Source: Bacteroides timonensis (GTDB taxonomy: Bacteria; Bacteroidota; Bacteroidia; Bacteroidales; Bacteroidaceae). Taken from it: 64,000 nt of DNA. The notes under the pieces were generated by a model that made no database searches, was not told where the DNA came from, and was given only the letters and a program-made list of their open reading frames with translations. Position numbers and translations under genes: made by a program. Shown one piece after another: positions 9,549 through 17,003 of this stretch; position 1 is the stretch's first letter, and every line of letters starts with the position of its first letter. The DNA lies in the NCBI RefSeq assembly GCF_000513195.1, contig NZ_CBVI010000012.1, positions 105,289 through 169,288 of the forward strand, read 5' to 3'.

Positions 9549-10547
9549 ATGAAGAAATACTGCATTCTGGCTATACTCTGTTGTTTCAGCTATTTGGCAA
9601 CAGCACAGAGTCCCGTGGAAAAAGGACTGGAAAGCATAAACCGGGCATCCGCCGAAGCGTATATCGGTTTTCTGGCACATGATGAATTACAGGGGCGGGA
9701 AGCCGGATACCACGGTTCCAAGGTAGCGGCGCAATATATTGCTTCATTGCTTCAGGCAATGGGAGTACAGCCATTAGGAGACAATTATTTTCAACCTTTT
9801 GAAGCCTACCGGAGAGAACGGCAGAAAAAAGGACGGTTGGAAGTACATCCCGATTCGATTGCTTTATTCAGCAAAGAAGTTCATCAGAAACTCTCAATGG
9901 CTAATGTCCTGGGAATTATTCCCGGTAAAAATGTCAATGAGTATGCAATTGTCGGCGCACACTTCGATCATTTAGGAATAGATCCGGCTCTGGATGGTGA
10001 TCAGATTTATAACGGTGCCGACGATAATGCTTCCGGAGTATCAGCTGTCCTACAAATAGCCAAAGCATTCATTGCCAGCGGAAAACAACCGGAAAGAAAT
10101 ATTATTTTTGCTTTCTGGGATGGCGAAGAGAAAGGGTTGCTGGGTTCAAAATTCTTTGTACAAACCTGCCCGTTCATTTCACAAGTCAAGGGCTATCTGA
10201 ATTTCGATATGATAGGCCGTAACAATAAACCGCAGCAACCGATGCACGTGGTTTATTTCTATACAGAGGCCAACGCGGCTTTTGGAAAGTGGCTCAAAGA
10301 AGATATAAAGAAATACAATCTCCGGTTGGAGCCCGACTATCGTCCATGGGATAATCCCATAGGCGGTAGTGATAACGGTTCCTTTGCCAAAGCGGGAGTT
10401 CCTATTATCTGGTATCATACGGATGGACATCCGGACTACCACCAGCCCTCCGATCATGCCGACAGACTGAATTGGGAAAAGATTGTGGAGATAACCAGAG
10501 CGTCTTTTCTGAATGCCTGGAATCTGGCAAACGAGAAAGAGTATTAA
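9549..10547 (+). CDS. Secreted M28-family metallopeptidase
   Basis: 332-residue exported zinc aminopeptidase-like protein. The ATG at 9549 gives a signal peptide ending ATAQ; a TTG at 9522 in the same frame overlaps the TPR gene and is not used here. The two-zinc ligand pattern of family M28 is present in order: VGAHFDHLG (His, Asp), YNGADDNASG (Asp), FAFWDGEEKGLLGS (catalytic Glu plus metal Glu), LNFDMIGRN (Asp) and WYHTDGHPDYHQPSDH (His). Likely periplasmic, trimming peptides. Its stop codon is one base from the stop of the convergent maf gene, with no room for a separate terminator. Confidence 0.9.
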   Translation: MKKYCILAILCCFSYLATAQSPVEKGLESINRASAEAYIGFLAHDELQGREAGYHGSKVAAQYIASLLQAMGVQPLGDNYFQPFEAYRRERQKKGRLEVHPDSIALFSKEVHQKLSMANVLGIIPGKNVNEYAIVGAHFDHLGIDPALDGDQIYNGADDNASGVSAVLQIAKAFIASGKQPERNIIFAFWDGEEKGLLGSKFFVQTCPFISQVKGYLNFDMIGRNNKPQQPMHVVYFYTEANAAFGKWLKEDIKKYNLRLEPDYRPWDNPIGGSDNGSFAKAGVPIIWYHTDGHPDYHQPSDHADRLNWEKIVEITRASFLNAWNLANEKEY

Positions 10548-10548
10548 A

Positions 10549-11130
10549 CTATACCTTCAGTAATTCCCTGTATAGTTTTTGCACAGGAAGCCCCATGATA
10601 TTATAGTAACTTCCCGAGATATTCTCCACCCCAATAAAACCGATCCACTCCTGCACTCCATAGGCTCCGGCTTTATCCATCGGTTTGAAGTTATCTACGT
10701 AATATATAATTTCATCTTCGCTCAATGTGGCGAAACGTACTTCAGTCTGTGCTGTAAAACTTCGCTGCCAATCGGTAGTGGTTATGCATACACCGGTGAA
10801 AACTTCATGGGTACGCCCCGACATAGTCCGCAACATCTGCAAAGCATCTTCCCTATCCCGGGGTTTGCCAAGAACCTTACCATCCAGCCATACAATCGTA
10901 TCAGCCGTAATTATCAGTTCATCAGGTTGCATCATAGGTATGTAGGCGTCCGCTTTTTCCTTAGCAATGTAGAGCGGTATTTCCTCCCCCTGCAAAGTAT
11001 CCGGATAAGATTCATCCACATCCGGAAGAATCCGCACTTCATAATTCACGCCCAAACCTGCCATCAATTCTCTCCTGCGGGGAGATCCTGAGGCAAGAAT
11101 CACCTTATATTTCTCTAAATTGTCCAACAT
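10549..11130 (-). CDS. maf: Maf-family nucleotide pyrophosphatase
   Basis: 193-residue cytoplasmic enzyme. Maf proteins hydrolyse non-canonical or modified nucleoside triphosphates (dTTP/UTP and methylated derivatives), a housecleaning role sometimes linked to septum control. Signatures are the N-terminal LASGSPRRRELM, TADTIVWLDGKVLGKPRD, the MSGRTHEVFTGV block and C-terminal DKAGAYGVQEW plus GSYYNIMGLPV. Length is normal for the family. It is the last gene of a leftward run that starts at 13476, and lies 45 bp downstream of the KdsC-like phosphatase, a pairing often seen in Bacteroidetes. Confidence 0.93.
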   Translation of the reverse strand: MLDNLEKYKVILASGSPRRRELMAGLGVNYEVRILPDVDESYPDTLQGEEIPLYIAKEKADAYIPMMQPDELIITADTIVWLDGKVLGKPRDREDALQMLRTMSGRTHEVFTGVCITTTDWQRSFTAQTEVRFATLSEDEIIYYVDNFKPMDKAGAYGVQEWIGFIGVENISGSYYNIMGLPVQKLYRELLKV

Positions 11131-11175
11131 AACGATTTAAAGTATTAATTTTTAAGCATTAAGTATAAGAGGAGA

Positions 11176-11703
11176 TTACCAACCAAAGGCTTTATCATCC
11201 ATCCAAAGTCCCTGAACTTTCAAGACTTGTTCTACAACGTCCCGCCCACAGCCATAGCCACCATTGGCATAGGAAATGTAGCGAGAGACGGTCTTCACTT
11301 CTGCTGATGCGTCTTTAGGACAACAAGGTAATCCGCACTCACGCATTACTTCAATATCCGGAATGTCATCACCTACATAAAGAATCTCTTCGTTTTTCAA
11401 GCCATGGCGGTCACGAAAATCATGATAATCATAGATTTTTACGGAAGAAGCCATGTAAATATCCTCAGAAGGAATTCCCAAGGCCATAAAGCGTTTGCGA
11501 ACAGCTTCGGAGCGTCCACCGGTAATGATTCCCAGTAACAAACCCTGTTTGCAGGCAAGGTGCAAAGCGTAACCATCTTTAATATTCACGGTACGCATCG
11601 GTTCTCCATCCGGACTCATCGGTATGACGTTAGCACTCAAAACGCCATCAACATCAAATACAAGTGCTTTTATCTTTTTCAGATCGTAATTGATAGTACT
11701 CAC
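11176..11703 (-). CDS. KdsC-like HAD phosphatase (YrbI family)
   Basis: 175-residue cytoplasmic HAD phosphatase of the cap-less C0 type. KdsC removes phosphate from 3-deoxy-D-manno-octulosonate 8-phosphate in LPS inner-core synthesis. HAD motifs in order are DVDGVLS (nucleophile and acid Asp), [11 protein letters not shown], and [12 protein letters not shown] with the metal Asp pair. The glycine-rich C-terminal tail ([15 protein letters not shown]) is typical of tetrameric KdsC, where it reaches into the next subunit. Other phospho-sugar substrates are possible. It sits between the DUF2520 gene, across a 107-bp repeat-bearing gap, and maf. Confidence 0.85.
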   Translation of the reverse strand: MSTINYDLKKIKALVFDVDGVLSANVIPMSPDGEPMRTVNIKDGYALHLACKQGLLLGIITGGRSEAVRKRFMALGIPSEDIYMASSVKIYDYHDFRDRHGLKNEEILYVGDDIPDIEVMRECGLPCCPKDASAEVKTVSRYISYANGGYGCGRDVVEQVLKVQGLWMDDKAFGW

Positions 11704-11737
11704 TATATTCGGTTTTTAAATTAGGTTACCTTTCAAA

Positions 11738-11828
11738 AAAAACAATGCTTGTTTTAGGATAAAACTATGCTTGTTATGTACCAAAACATTGCTTGTTATG
11801 CATCGAAACATTACTTGTTATGCAAACG
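11738..11828. repeat. Four tandem 22-23 bp repeats at a gene 3' end
   Basis: Units start at about 11738, 11761, 11783 and 11806 and share the pattern AAAAC.ATGCTTGTTATG. The last unit runs into the 3' end of the DUF2520-type gene and covers its stop codon at 11811-11813. Read leftward, each unit can form a small AACA...TGTT hairpin. Confidence 0.7.
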
Positions 11829-12605
11829 ATGTATATTCTCGCTCACAAGCTGATACAATTCCTGCATCTCCGGTTCATCAGCAAGCATCTCCAGATGCTT
11901 ATTGATTACATTTTCATCATAACGTACAGCCGGACCTGTTTGAGCCTGCTTCGGCTCCAGTTCATGCACTTTACGGGCTGTTTCATCGATCAGGGGTAGC
12001 ATCGCATCGAATGGAAGATTATATTTCTTCAATAATTCAGCCGCCAGAGCATACATGTGATTCGTAAAATTACAAGTGAACACAGCTGCCAGATGCAGGC
12101 TTCTACGCTGCTCAGAGGTAGCTTCATACACCTTTTCCGAAAGGACAGAAGCAATTGCCTTCAACAATTCCGTATCTTCGGATGAATTGCTCTCTATGAA
12201 GAAAGGAATCGTACGGAAATCCACCTCGCGCTGTTTGCTGAAAGTCTGCATAGGATAAAACACACCATAACGCGAAGTTTTTCCTTCCCAAATGCTCATC
12301 GGAATGCTCCCGGCTGTATGTACCAGCAAAGCATCTTCCTTTCCGGCAACAATCTCGGGTAATAGTTCCACGAAAGCTGCATCCTTCAAAGAGACAATAT
12401 AGAGCCGGGCATCCCTGGATACTTCCGAAAGTTCAGTTGTATATTCCGCCTCTATCGCTTGAGCCAAGGCACATGCGGCCTCTTTTGTACGGCTGTAGAC
12501 CTGTACTATACGAAAACCATTTTGATATAAAGCCTTGGCCAGATTCGTTGCGAGGTTTCCGGCGCCGATAAAGACTACCGGCGTATCTTGTACACTCCTT
12601 TTCAT
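11811..12605 (-). CDS. Rossmann-fold/DUF2520 oxidoreductase-like protein
   Basis: 264-residue cytoplasmic protein. The start at 12605 is chosen because it gives an ATGA overlap with the upstream gene's stop; the frame continues upstream but inside that gene. The N-terminal NAD(P)-binding fold shows VVFIGAGNLATNLAKAL (G.G.(L)A...A). The middle resembles the coenzyme F420/NADP reductase-type Rossmann group with VHTAGSIPMSIWEG and YGVFYPMQTFSK. The C-terminal helical half (SEQRRSLHLAAVFTCNFTNHMY) is the DUF2520 signature. Members are sometimes described as ketopantoate- or pyrroline-carboxylate-reductase-like; the substrate is unknown. Tandem repeats overlap its 3' end. Confidence 0.8.
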   Translation of the reverse strand: MKRSVQDTPVVFIGAGNLATNLAKALYQNGFRIVQVYSRTKEAACALAQAIEAEYTTELSEVSRDARLYIVSLKDAAFVELLPEIVAGKEDALLVHTAGSIPMSIWEGKTSRYGVFYPMQTFSKQREVDFRTIPFFIESNSSEDTELLKAIASVLSEKVYEATSEQRRSLHLAAVFTCNFTNHMYALAAELLKKYNLPFDAMLPLIDETARKVHELEPKQAQTGPAVRYDENVINKHLEMLADEPEMQELYQLVSENIHRLHNK

Positions 12606-12937
12606 CTTGTAGCCAGCCAATATAGAATAATTCCGAGAACCAGCAAAGCCACAGGTAACAGATAGGCAGACATCGTACCGAGCAATGCTGTTATCAATCC
12701 GAAATTCAGTATCAGCCACAGACCAATCAACACCAGTCCCACCGATTTATCACGCTTGAAGATGAGAAATATCACCGCCGTATAAAGCAGAAAATTATCC
12801 TTATTCATCACCCACGGCAGACCAATACTTGAGAAATGTATCAATTTGTCCACCAGATAAAGTATACCGAAAACAATCAACGTAACCGCTGTGGCCCTGT
12901 AAGTATCGCGGTTATTGTTTGCTTTTGCTGCACCCAC
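12602..12937 (-). CDS. Small four-helix membrane protein, unknown function
   Basis: 111 residues with about four hydrophobic segments: TAVTLIVFGILYLVDKLI, FLLYTAVIFLIF, VGLVLIGLWLILNFGLI and LLPVALLVLGIILYWLA. The N-terminus is short and hydrophilic. No family recognised with confidence; it resembles small DUF5668-like membrane proteins. It starts 2 bp after the nitroreductase and its stop overlaps the next start by four bases, so it is translationally coupled within this operon. Confidence 0.75.
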   Translation of the reverse strand: MGAAKANNNRDTYRATAVTLIVFGILYLVDKLIHFSSIGLPWVMNKDNFLLYTAVIFLIFKRDKSVGLVLIGLWLILNFGLITALLGTMSAYLLPVALLVLGIILYWLATR

Positions 12938-12939
12938 CG

Positions 12940-13476
12940 TTACTTTCCTCCGTATTTATTGATATGAACTTTTTCCCATTGCAGATGTTCTTCACTGAAA
13001 GGCTTACGTTCCATGCCTTTGTGTCCGATAGCAACGACACTGAGCACTTGCAGTTGTAAGGGAATATCGAGCACTTCGCGCACATATTCATCGGACGGCA
13101 TACCAGAAGCGGTGAAACGTTCGCGCACCTGCACCCAGCAGCTGCCTAAGCCCATATCTTCTGCCTGTAATTGTATAATAATCGAAGCAATGGAAGCATC
13201 TTCAATCCACACATCACTCACTAACGGATCAGCCGTTACTACAATTGCCAACGGTGCATCAGCAATAAATTGCGACGCTTGCGCCTTGCAATGTGATAGT
13301 TTTTCAAGCAACTCCTTATCGTCCACCATAATAAACTGCCATGCATTTGTCCGCTTGGAAGTGGGTGACATCAGCGCAGCTTTCATCAGGGTAACCACCT
13401 CTTCCTGCGTCAACTCTTCATCCGTAAATTTCCGCATACTGCGGCGAACTTTTAGCAATTCACTGAAATTTTCCAT
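12940..13476 (-). CDS. Nitroreductase-family FMN oxidoreductase
   Basis: 178-residue cytoplasmic flavoprotein. Family signatures are the N-terminal RRSMRKFTDEELT (FMN-phosphate-binding RRS.R.F), ALMSPTSKRTNAWQFI (SP...N.QPW-like block), IADAPLAIVVTADP, and ASIIIQLQAEDMGLGSCWVQVR followed by VLSVVAIGHKG. Members reduce nitro groups, quinones or flavins with NAD(P)H; the natural substrate is not evident. It is the first gene of the leftward operon leading to maf. A putative -7 box is at 13597-13590, which leaves a leader carrying an inverted repeat. Confidence 0.9.
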   Translation of the reverse strand: MENFSELLKVRRSMRKFTDEELTQEEVVTLMKAALMSPTSKRTNAWQFIMVDDKELLEKLSHCKAQASQFIADAPLAIVVTADPLVSDVWIEDASIASIIIQLQAEDMGLGSCWVQVRERFTASGMPSDEYVREVLDIPLQLQVLSVVAIGHKGMERKPFSEEHLQWEKVHINKYGGK

Positions 13477-13498
13477 ATATCATATTTTATTAGTTACG

Positions 13499-13570
13499 AG
13501 CTACAAGCTACGGGCTACGAGTGCCATTCGGTATAATAGCGCAGCTACTCGTAGCTTGTAGCCCGTAGCT
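13499..13570. repeat. 24-bp imperfect inverted repeat
   Basis: Arm 13499-13522 pairs with 13547-13570 at about 20 of 24 positions, around a 24-base loop. Arms are built from GCTAC blocks (AGCTAC, GCTACGAGT). It lies in the leader of the nitroreductase operon, between divergent genes. Confidence 0.75.
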
Positions 13571-13589
13571 AAATTATCGTTTAGGAACG

Positions 13590-13618
13590 CAAAGATACAA
13601 GATTATTTTCTAAATTTG
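13590..13618. promoter_or_regulatory. Divergent -7 boxes
   Basis: Minus strand TATCTTTG (13597 to 13590) serves the nitroreductase operon. Plus strand TAAATTTG (13611-13618) serves the acetyltransferase-like gene, only 6 bp before its ATG. Both fit TAnnTTTG; -33 elements are weak. Confidence 0.5.
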
Positions 13619-13624
13619 CAGTCA

Positions 13625-14608
13625 ATGCCTTTGAAACTGACGACATATTACCACGGGAGTGACATCCCGGAACTGCCGGGCAATAATACATTTCACTCCA
13701 TCGAGTTGTTTCATATCTACGAAGCAACCCCGGGTTATACGCCCCTTCTCATTGTTGCATCAGAAGCCGAAAAGCCTGTCGCCAAGCTATTGGCAGCAGT
13801 ACGAAAGAGTGCCCGTCTGTTCCCGCCCGCCATTATCAAGCGATGTGAGGTTTATGGCACAGGAGAGTATTTTGATGAAACTGTTGACAAGGAGTTTGTC
13901 TTTGGTGAGATGTTGCAACGGTTAACGGCTGAAGCATTACGGGAGGCATTCCTTATTGAATTCCGTAATCTGGAAAACTCCCTGTTCGGTTATAAATCTT
14001 TCCGCAAAAACCATTACTTCGCCATAAACTGGCTACGGGTACGTAATTCATTACATAGCATTGAGCATGTAGAAAGCCGCTTCAGTCCCTCGCGCATCCG
14101 GCAAATCAAAAAAGGATTAAAAAATGGTGCAGAAGTAAAGGAAGCTCATACTCCGGAGGAAGTGCATGCATTCTCCCAGATGCTGCACCATGTCTATTCT
14201 TCTAAAATACGCCGTCATTTCCCCAGCAGAGTGTTCTTCCTACGCATGGAAGAAGAAATGATGAAAGGAGAACAAAGCAAAATATTCATTGTCACTTACA
14301 AAGATAAAATAATAGGCGGCAGTGCCTGCATCTATTCCGAAGACAATGCTTACCTTTGGTTCTCCGGTGGTATGCGCAAGACGTACGCCCTTCAATACCC
14401 GGGTATACTTGCCGTATGGTATGCTCTGTTCGATGCCAAGCTGCGGGGATACCGTCACCTTGAATTTATGGATGTCGGTCTCCCCTTCCGCAAGCATGGT
14501 TACCGCGAATTTGTCTTACGCTTCGGCGGTAAACAAAGCAGTACCCGTCGCTGGTTTCTTTTCCGCTGGGAGTGGCTGAACAAATTGTTGAATAAGATTT
14601 ACGAATAG
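13625..14608 (+). CDS. FemAB/GNAT-like acyltransferase domain protein
   Basis: 327 residues, cytoplasmic. The ATG at 13625 is preferred; an in-frame TTG at 13616 lies within the -7 box. The C-terminal half looks like the Acetyltransf_6/FemAB-type GNAT fold: SPSRIRQIKKGLKNGAEVKEA, KIFIVTYKDKIIGGSACIYS, AYLWFSGGM and YPGILAVWYALFDAKLRGYRHLEF. Such enzymes transfer acyl or aminoacyl groups, for example to cell-envelope precursors. The N-terminal half is not assignable. The promoter spacing suggests a nearly leaderless mRNA. It converges on the debranching enzyme gene with a 2-bp gap. Confidence 0.7.
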   Translation: MPLKLTTYYHGSDIPELPGNNTFHSIELFHIYEATPGYTPLLIVASEAEKPVAKLLAAVRKSARLFPPAIIKRCEVYGTGEYFDETVDKEFVFGEMLQRLTAEALREAFLIEFRNLENSLFGYKSFRKNHYFAINWLRVRNSLHSIEHVESRFSPSRIRQIKKGLKNGAEVKEAHTPEEVHAFSQMLHHVYSSKIRRHFPSRVFFLRMEEEMMKGEQSKIFIVTYKDKIIGGSACIYSEDNAYLWFSGGMRKTYALQYPGILAVWYALFDAKLRGYRHLEFMDVGLPFRKHGYREFVLRFGGKQSSTRRWFLFRWEWLNKLLNKIYE

Positions 14609-14610
14609 AA

Positions 14611-16968
14611 TTATTCCACACTCTGATACGTCAATGGCGGATCAAAGTAACGGGACATACTCTTCATATTTTCTCTGTAAGAAGGCTTTGCAAAATGAGT
14701 ATCCATGAAATAATCATCTTGTTGTTTCTTCTGTTCCTGCTTGAGTGCATCCCGTTCTGCTACGTAATTGGCTGTCTTCTTACCGGAGGCATCAGAGACA
14801 TCCACTGTCATACGTGCTCCCTCTGTCCTGATACTTACCGAGTGATCTGTTGAAACCGGAACATCCAATGTCTGATAAGAATCGATATCCAGTTTGAGAG
14901 TTACGGGGGTACCGGTCCATTCATAGCGGTAAGTTCCGCTAGCATCATTTTTAGCAATAATCATACGTAATGTACCATCTCCTATATTTACCCGACTGTC
15001 CACTACCTTCAATTCAGAAGGAAGCTGCGGATCAATGGTTATGGAATGATTGAGCATATCAGGACGAATTCCCAGGAAGTATTGGTTCCACACGCGGATA
15101 TGCTCGCTATTACTCCACGCCTGCAGGAAAGTTCCACTTCGACGTACCCATGTCTGTCCGGCACGTGGCCATGCATCCGCATTCTCTGATAAACTGCCGA
15201 CAGCACCTTCCGCAAGTGCCTGGCGGTTCATGTTCCTGAACAAAGTATACGCGATGTCAGCTTGTCCGTTTTCTATCATCCGCTGCATGGCCATACCATT
15301 ATTCCAAAGCCATATCGTGCCATTATGATAAGCATCATCTTTATGATAACGATACCATTGCTCATGATAAGGATGGAACTGTTCGTCGGACTGATCGAGT
15401 GAAGACACTCCCCACGGATATACCAGACGTTCCCAAACTTCTTTTGTCTCATGCATCTTCAAGTCAGGATCAGAAACCAGATCCAACGCATAGATAGCAT
15501 TGGGGCGGAATTGCGCATCTCCACTTCCATCTGTATTCAGATGATCATAGATTGACTGGGCGGCTGTGTCTACAAAGTCCTGTTCAAAATTTGAACGGAG
15601 ACGCTCCGCGGCAAGATTCCAACGCTGGGCATCTTCCTCACGGTTCATATAGCGGGCAAGATCCGAGGCATTCATCAATTGGGTATACCACAATGCCTGC
15701 ACATCCACAGCACGATTGCCACGTGGTGAACAGGGATACTTACTCTGCCGCTTGGCATCCATCCAGGTATCCGCATCCGCATGGGTAAGATACCCTTTCT
15801 CGTCCGTATACAGACGAAGAGAAGCATCCGTAGCAATCTTCACTGAAGGATAAATTTCTTTCACGAAGGCGGTGTCACCCGTATATTTCAGATAATCGTG
15901 CACCTGCATAACGAAACGAGGGGTTCCGTCAGTGGTATTATAAAGAATACCTTCCAGATTCAGACGATTAGGTACACGTCCGTAAGTAGGAGATGTGGAA
16001 ATGGTATCCTGATAACGTGCAAATGACGCAAGAATATCACGTGCCGTATCAAACTGCCCTGTACAAAACACTGCACCCGGCATAGAAATAAACATATCCC
16101 GCCCCCAGAAGTCCGTGAACCAGGGTAAACCGGCATACATACCATAACCACCGTGCTGATGAGTGATCAACTGATCATTGGTAAGCATAATCCAGGCAAG
16201 GGCATGATCCAAAGAATCCAGATTGGTCTTTAAAGGATTATGGTCCAGTAAGGATTGAATACGCTGACTACGTGCAGCCAACCACTTCTCTCCTTCTTTA
16301 CGGAAACCGTCTATTGCTTGCCGGCTATCTTCTTCCGTACCAAAAGCAATCAAGAAACCACCTGCAGCAACCGGAACAGTTATCAGATTATCTGCAAATT
16401 CAATACCTGCCTCCGTTACGGGTGCTATACATATTACATTTTCCGGTGACTCTTTCGTTGTATAGAGTACAGAATTTCCATCCTTCCGTGCATCCACCAC
16501 ATTTTCCCCCATCAGCATGAATGAGATCCGCTTCCCTTGTACGCTATCCATACGAACATACAGCAGCTTCGGTTCATCCACCAGACAGAATGTTTCCACA
16601 GCCTTTTCATATCGGCGAACTAATTTGTCAGGATACACCGACGTACAGGCATTTTCCCGAAGCAATCTTTCTCCATCCACATACAAGCGGTAATCGGCAA
16701 AGATGCGTTTGGCATAAATATTCCAGCCTGCATACCAATCTCCCCAATCATCTGTAGAGGTCATTCCATAATAGAAACCTCCATTTTTGTCTGTATAAGA
16801 ATATTCACGCGACTGGTCGTCAGGTATGGCAATGCCTAATTCGTGCGTACTTAGCGGAGATAACTCCTTTACATTTCCACTACAAGCCATCACTAAAAAA
16901 GAAGTAGCTGCGAGTAATATACCCGCAGCTTTCTTCGAAAAGCATAAATTCACTTTGTTGTTGATCAT
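14611..16968 (-). CDS. Lipoprotein amylo-alpha-1,6-glucosidase (GDE_C/GH133-like)
   Basis: 785-residue debranching-enzyme-like protein that would hydrolyse alpha-1,6-linked glucose stubs of glycogen, amylopectin or limit dextrins. The N-terminal hydrophobic stretch ends LVMACSG, a lipobox, so it is envelope-anchored rather than cytoplasmic. The C-terminal (alpha/alpha)6 debranching domain (from about residue 260) shows LPWFTDFWGRDMFISMPG, YGRVPNRLN, LYNTTDGTPRFV, DADTWMDAK and PCSPRGNRAVDVQALWY. An N-terminal beta domain precedes it. It lies 35 bp downstream of the secreted alpha-amylase on the same strand, probably one operon under the LacI-type operator at 19922. Confidence 0.88.
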   Translation of the reverse strand: MINNKVNLCFSKKAAGILLAATSFLVMACSGNVKELSPLSTHELGIAIPDDQSREYSYTDKNGGFYYGMTSTDDWGDWYAGWNIYAKRIFADYRLYVDGERLLRENACTSVYPDKLVRRYEKAVETFCLVDEPKLLYVRMDSVQGKRISFMLMGENVVDARKDGNSVLYTTKESPENVICIAPVTEAGIEFADNLITVPVAAGGFLIAFGTEEDSRQAIDGFRKEGEKWLAARSQRIQSLLDHNPLKTNLDSLDHALAWIMLTNDQLITHQHGGYGMYAGLPWFTDFWGRDMFISMPGAVFCTGQFDTARDILASFARYQDTISTSPTYGRVPNRLNLEGILYNTTDGTPRFVMQVHDYLKYTGDTAFVKEIYPSVKIATDASLRLYTDEKGYLTHADADTWMDAKRQSKYPCSPRGNRAVDVQALWYTQLMNASDLARYMNREEDAQRWNLAAERLRSNFEQDFVDTAAQSIYDHLNTDGSGDAQFRPNAIYALDLVSDPDLKMHETKEVWERLVYPWGVSSLDQSDEQFHPYHEQWYRYHKDDAYHNGTIWLWNNGMAMQRMIENGQADIAYTLFRNMNRQALAEGAVGSLSENADAWPRAGQTWVRRSGTFLQAWSNSEHIRVWNQYFLGIRPDMLNHSITIDPQLPSELKVVDSRVNIGDGTLRMIIAKNDASGTYRYEWTGTPVTLKLDIDSYQTLDVPVSTDHSVSIRTEGARMTVDVSDASGKKTANYVAERDALKQEQKKQQDDYFMDTHFAKPSYRENMKSMSRYFDPPLTYQSVE

Positions 16969-17003
16969 ATTTACAGCAACTAACCTATTTTATCGTACCT
17001 AAT

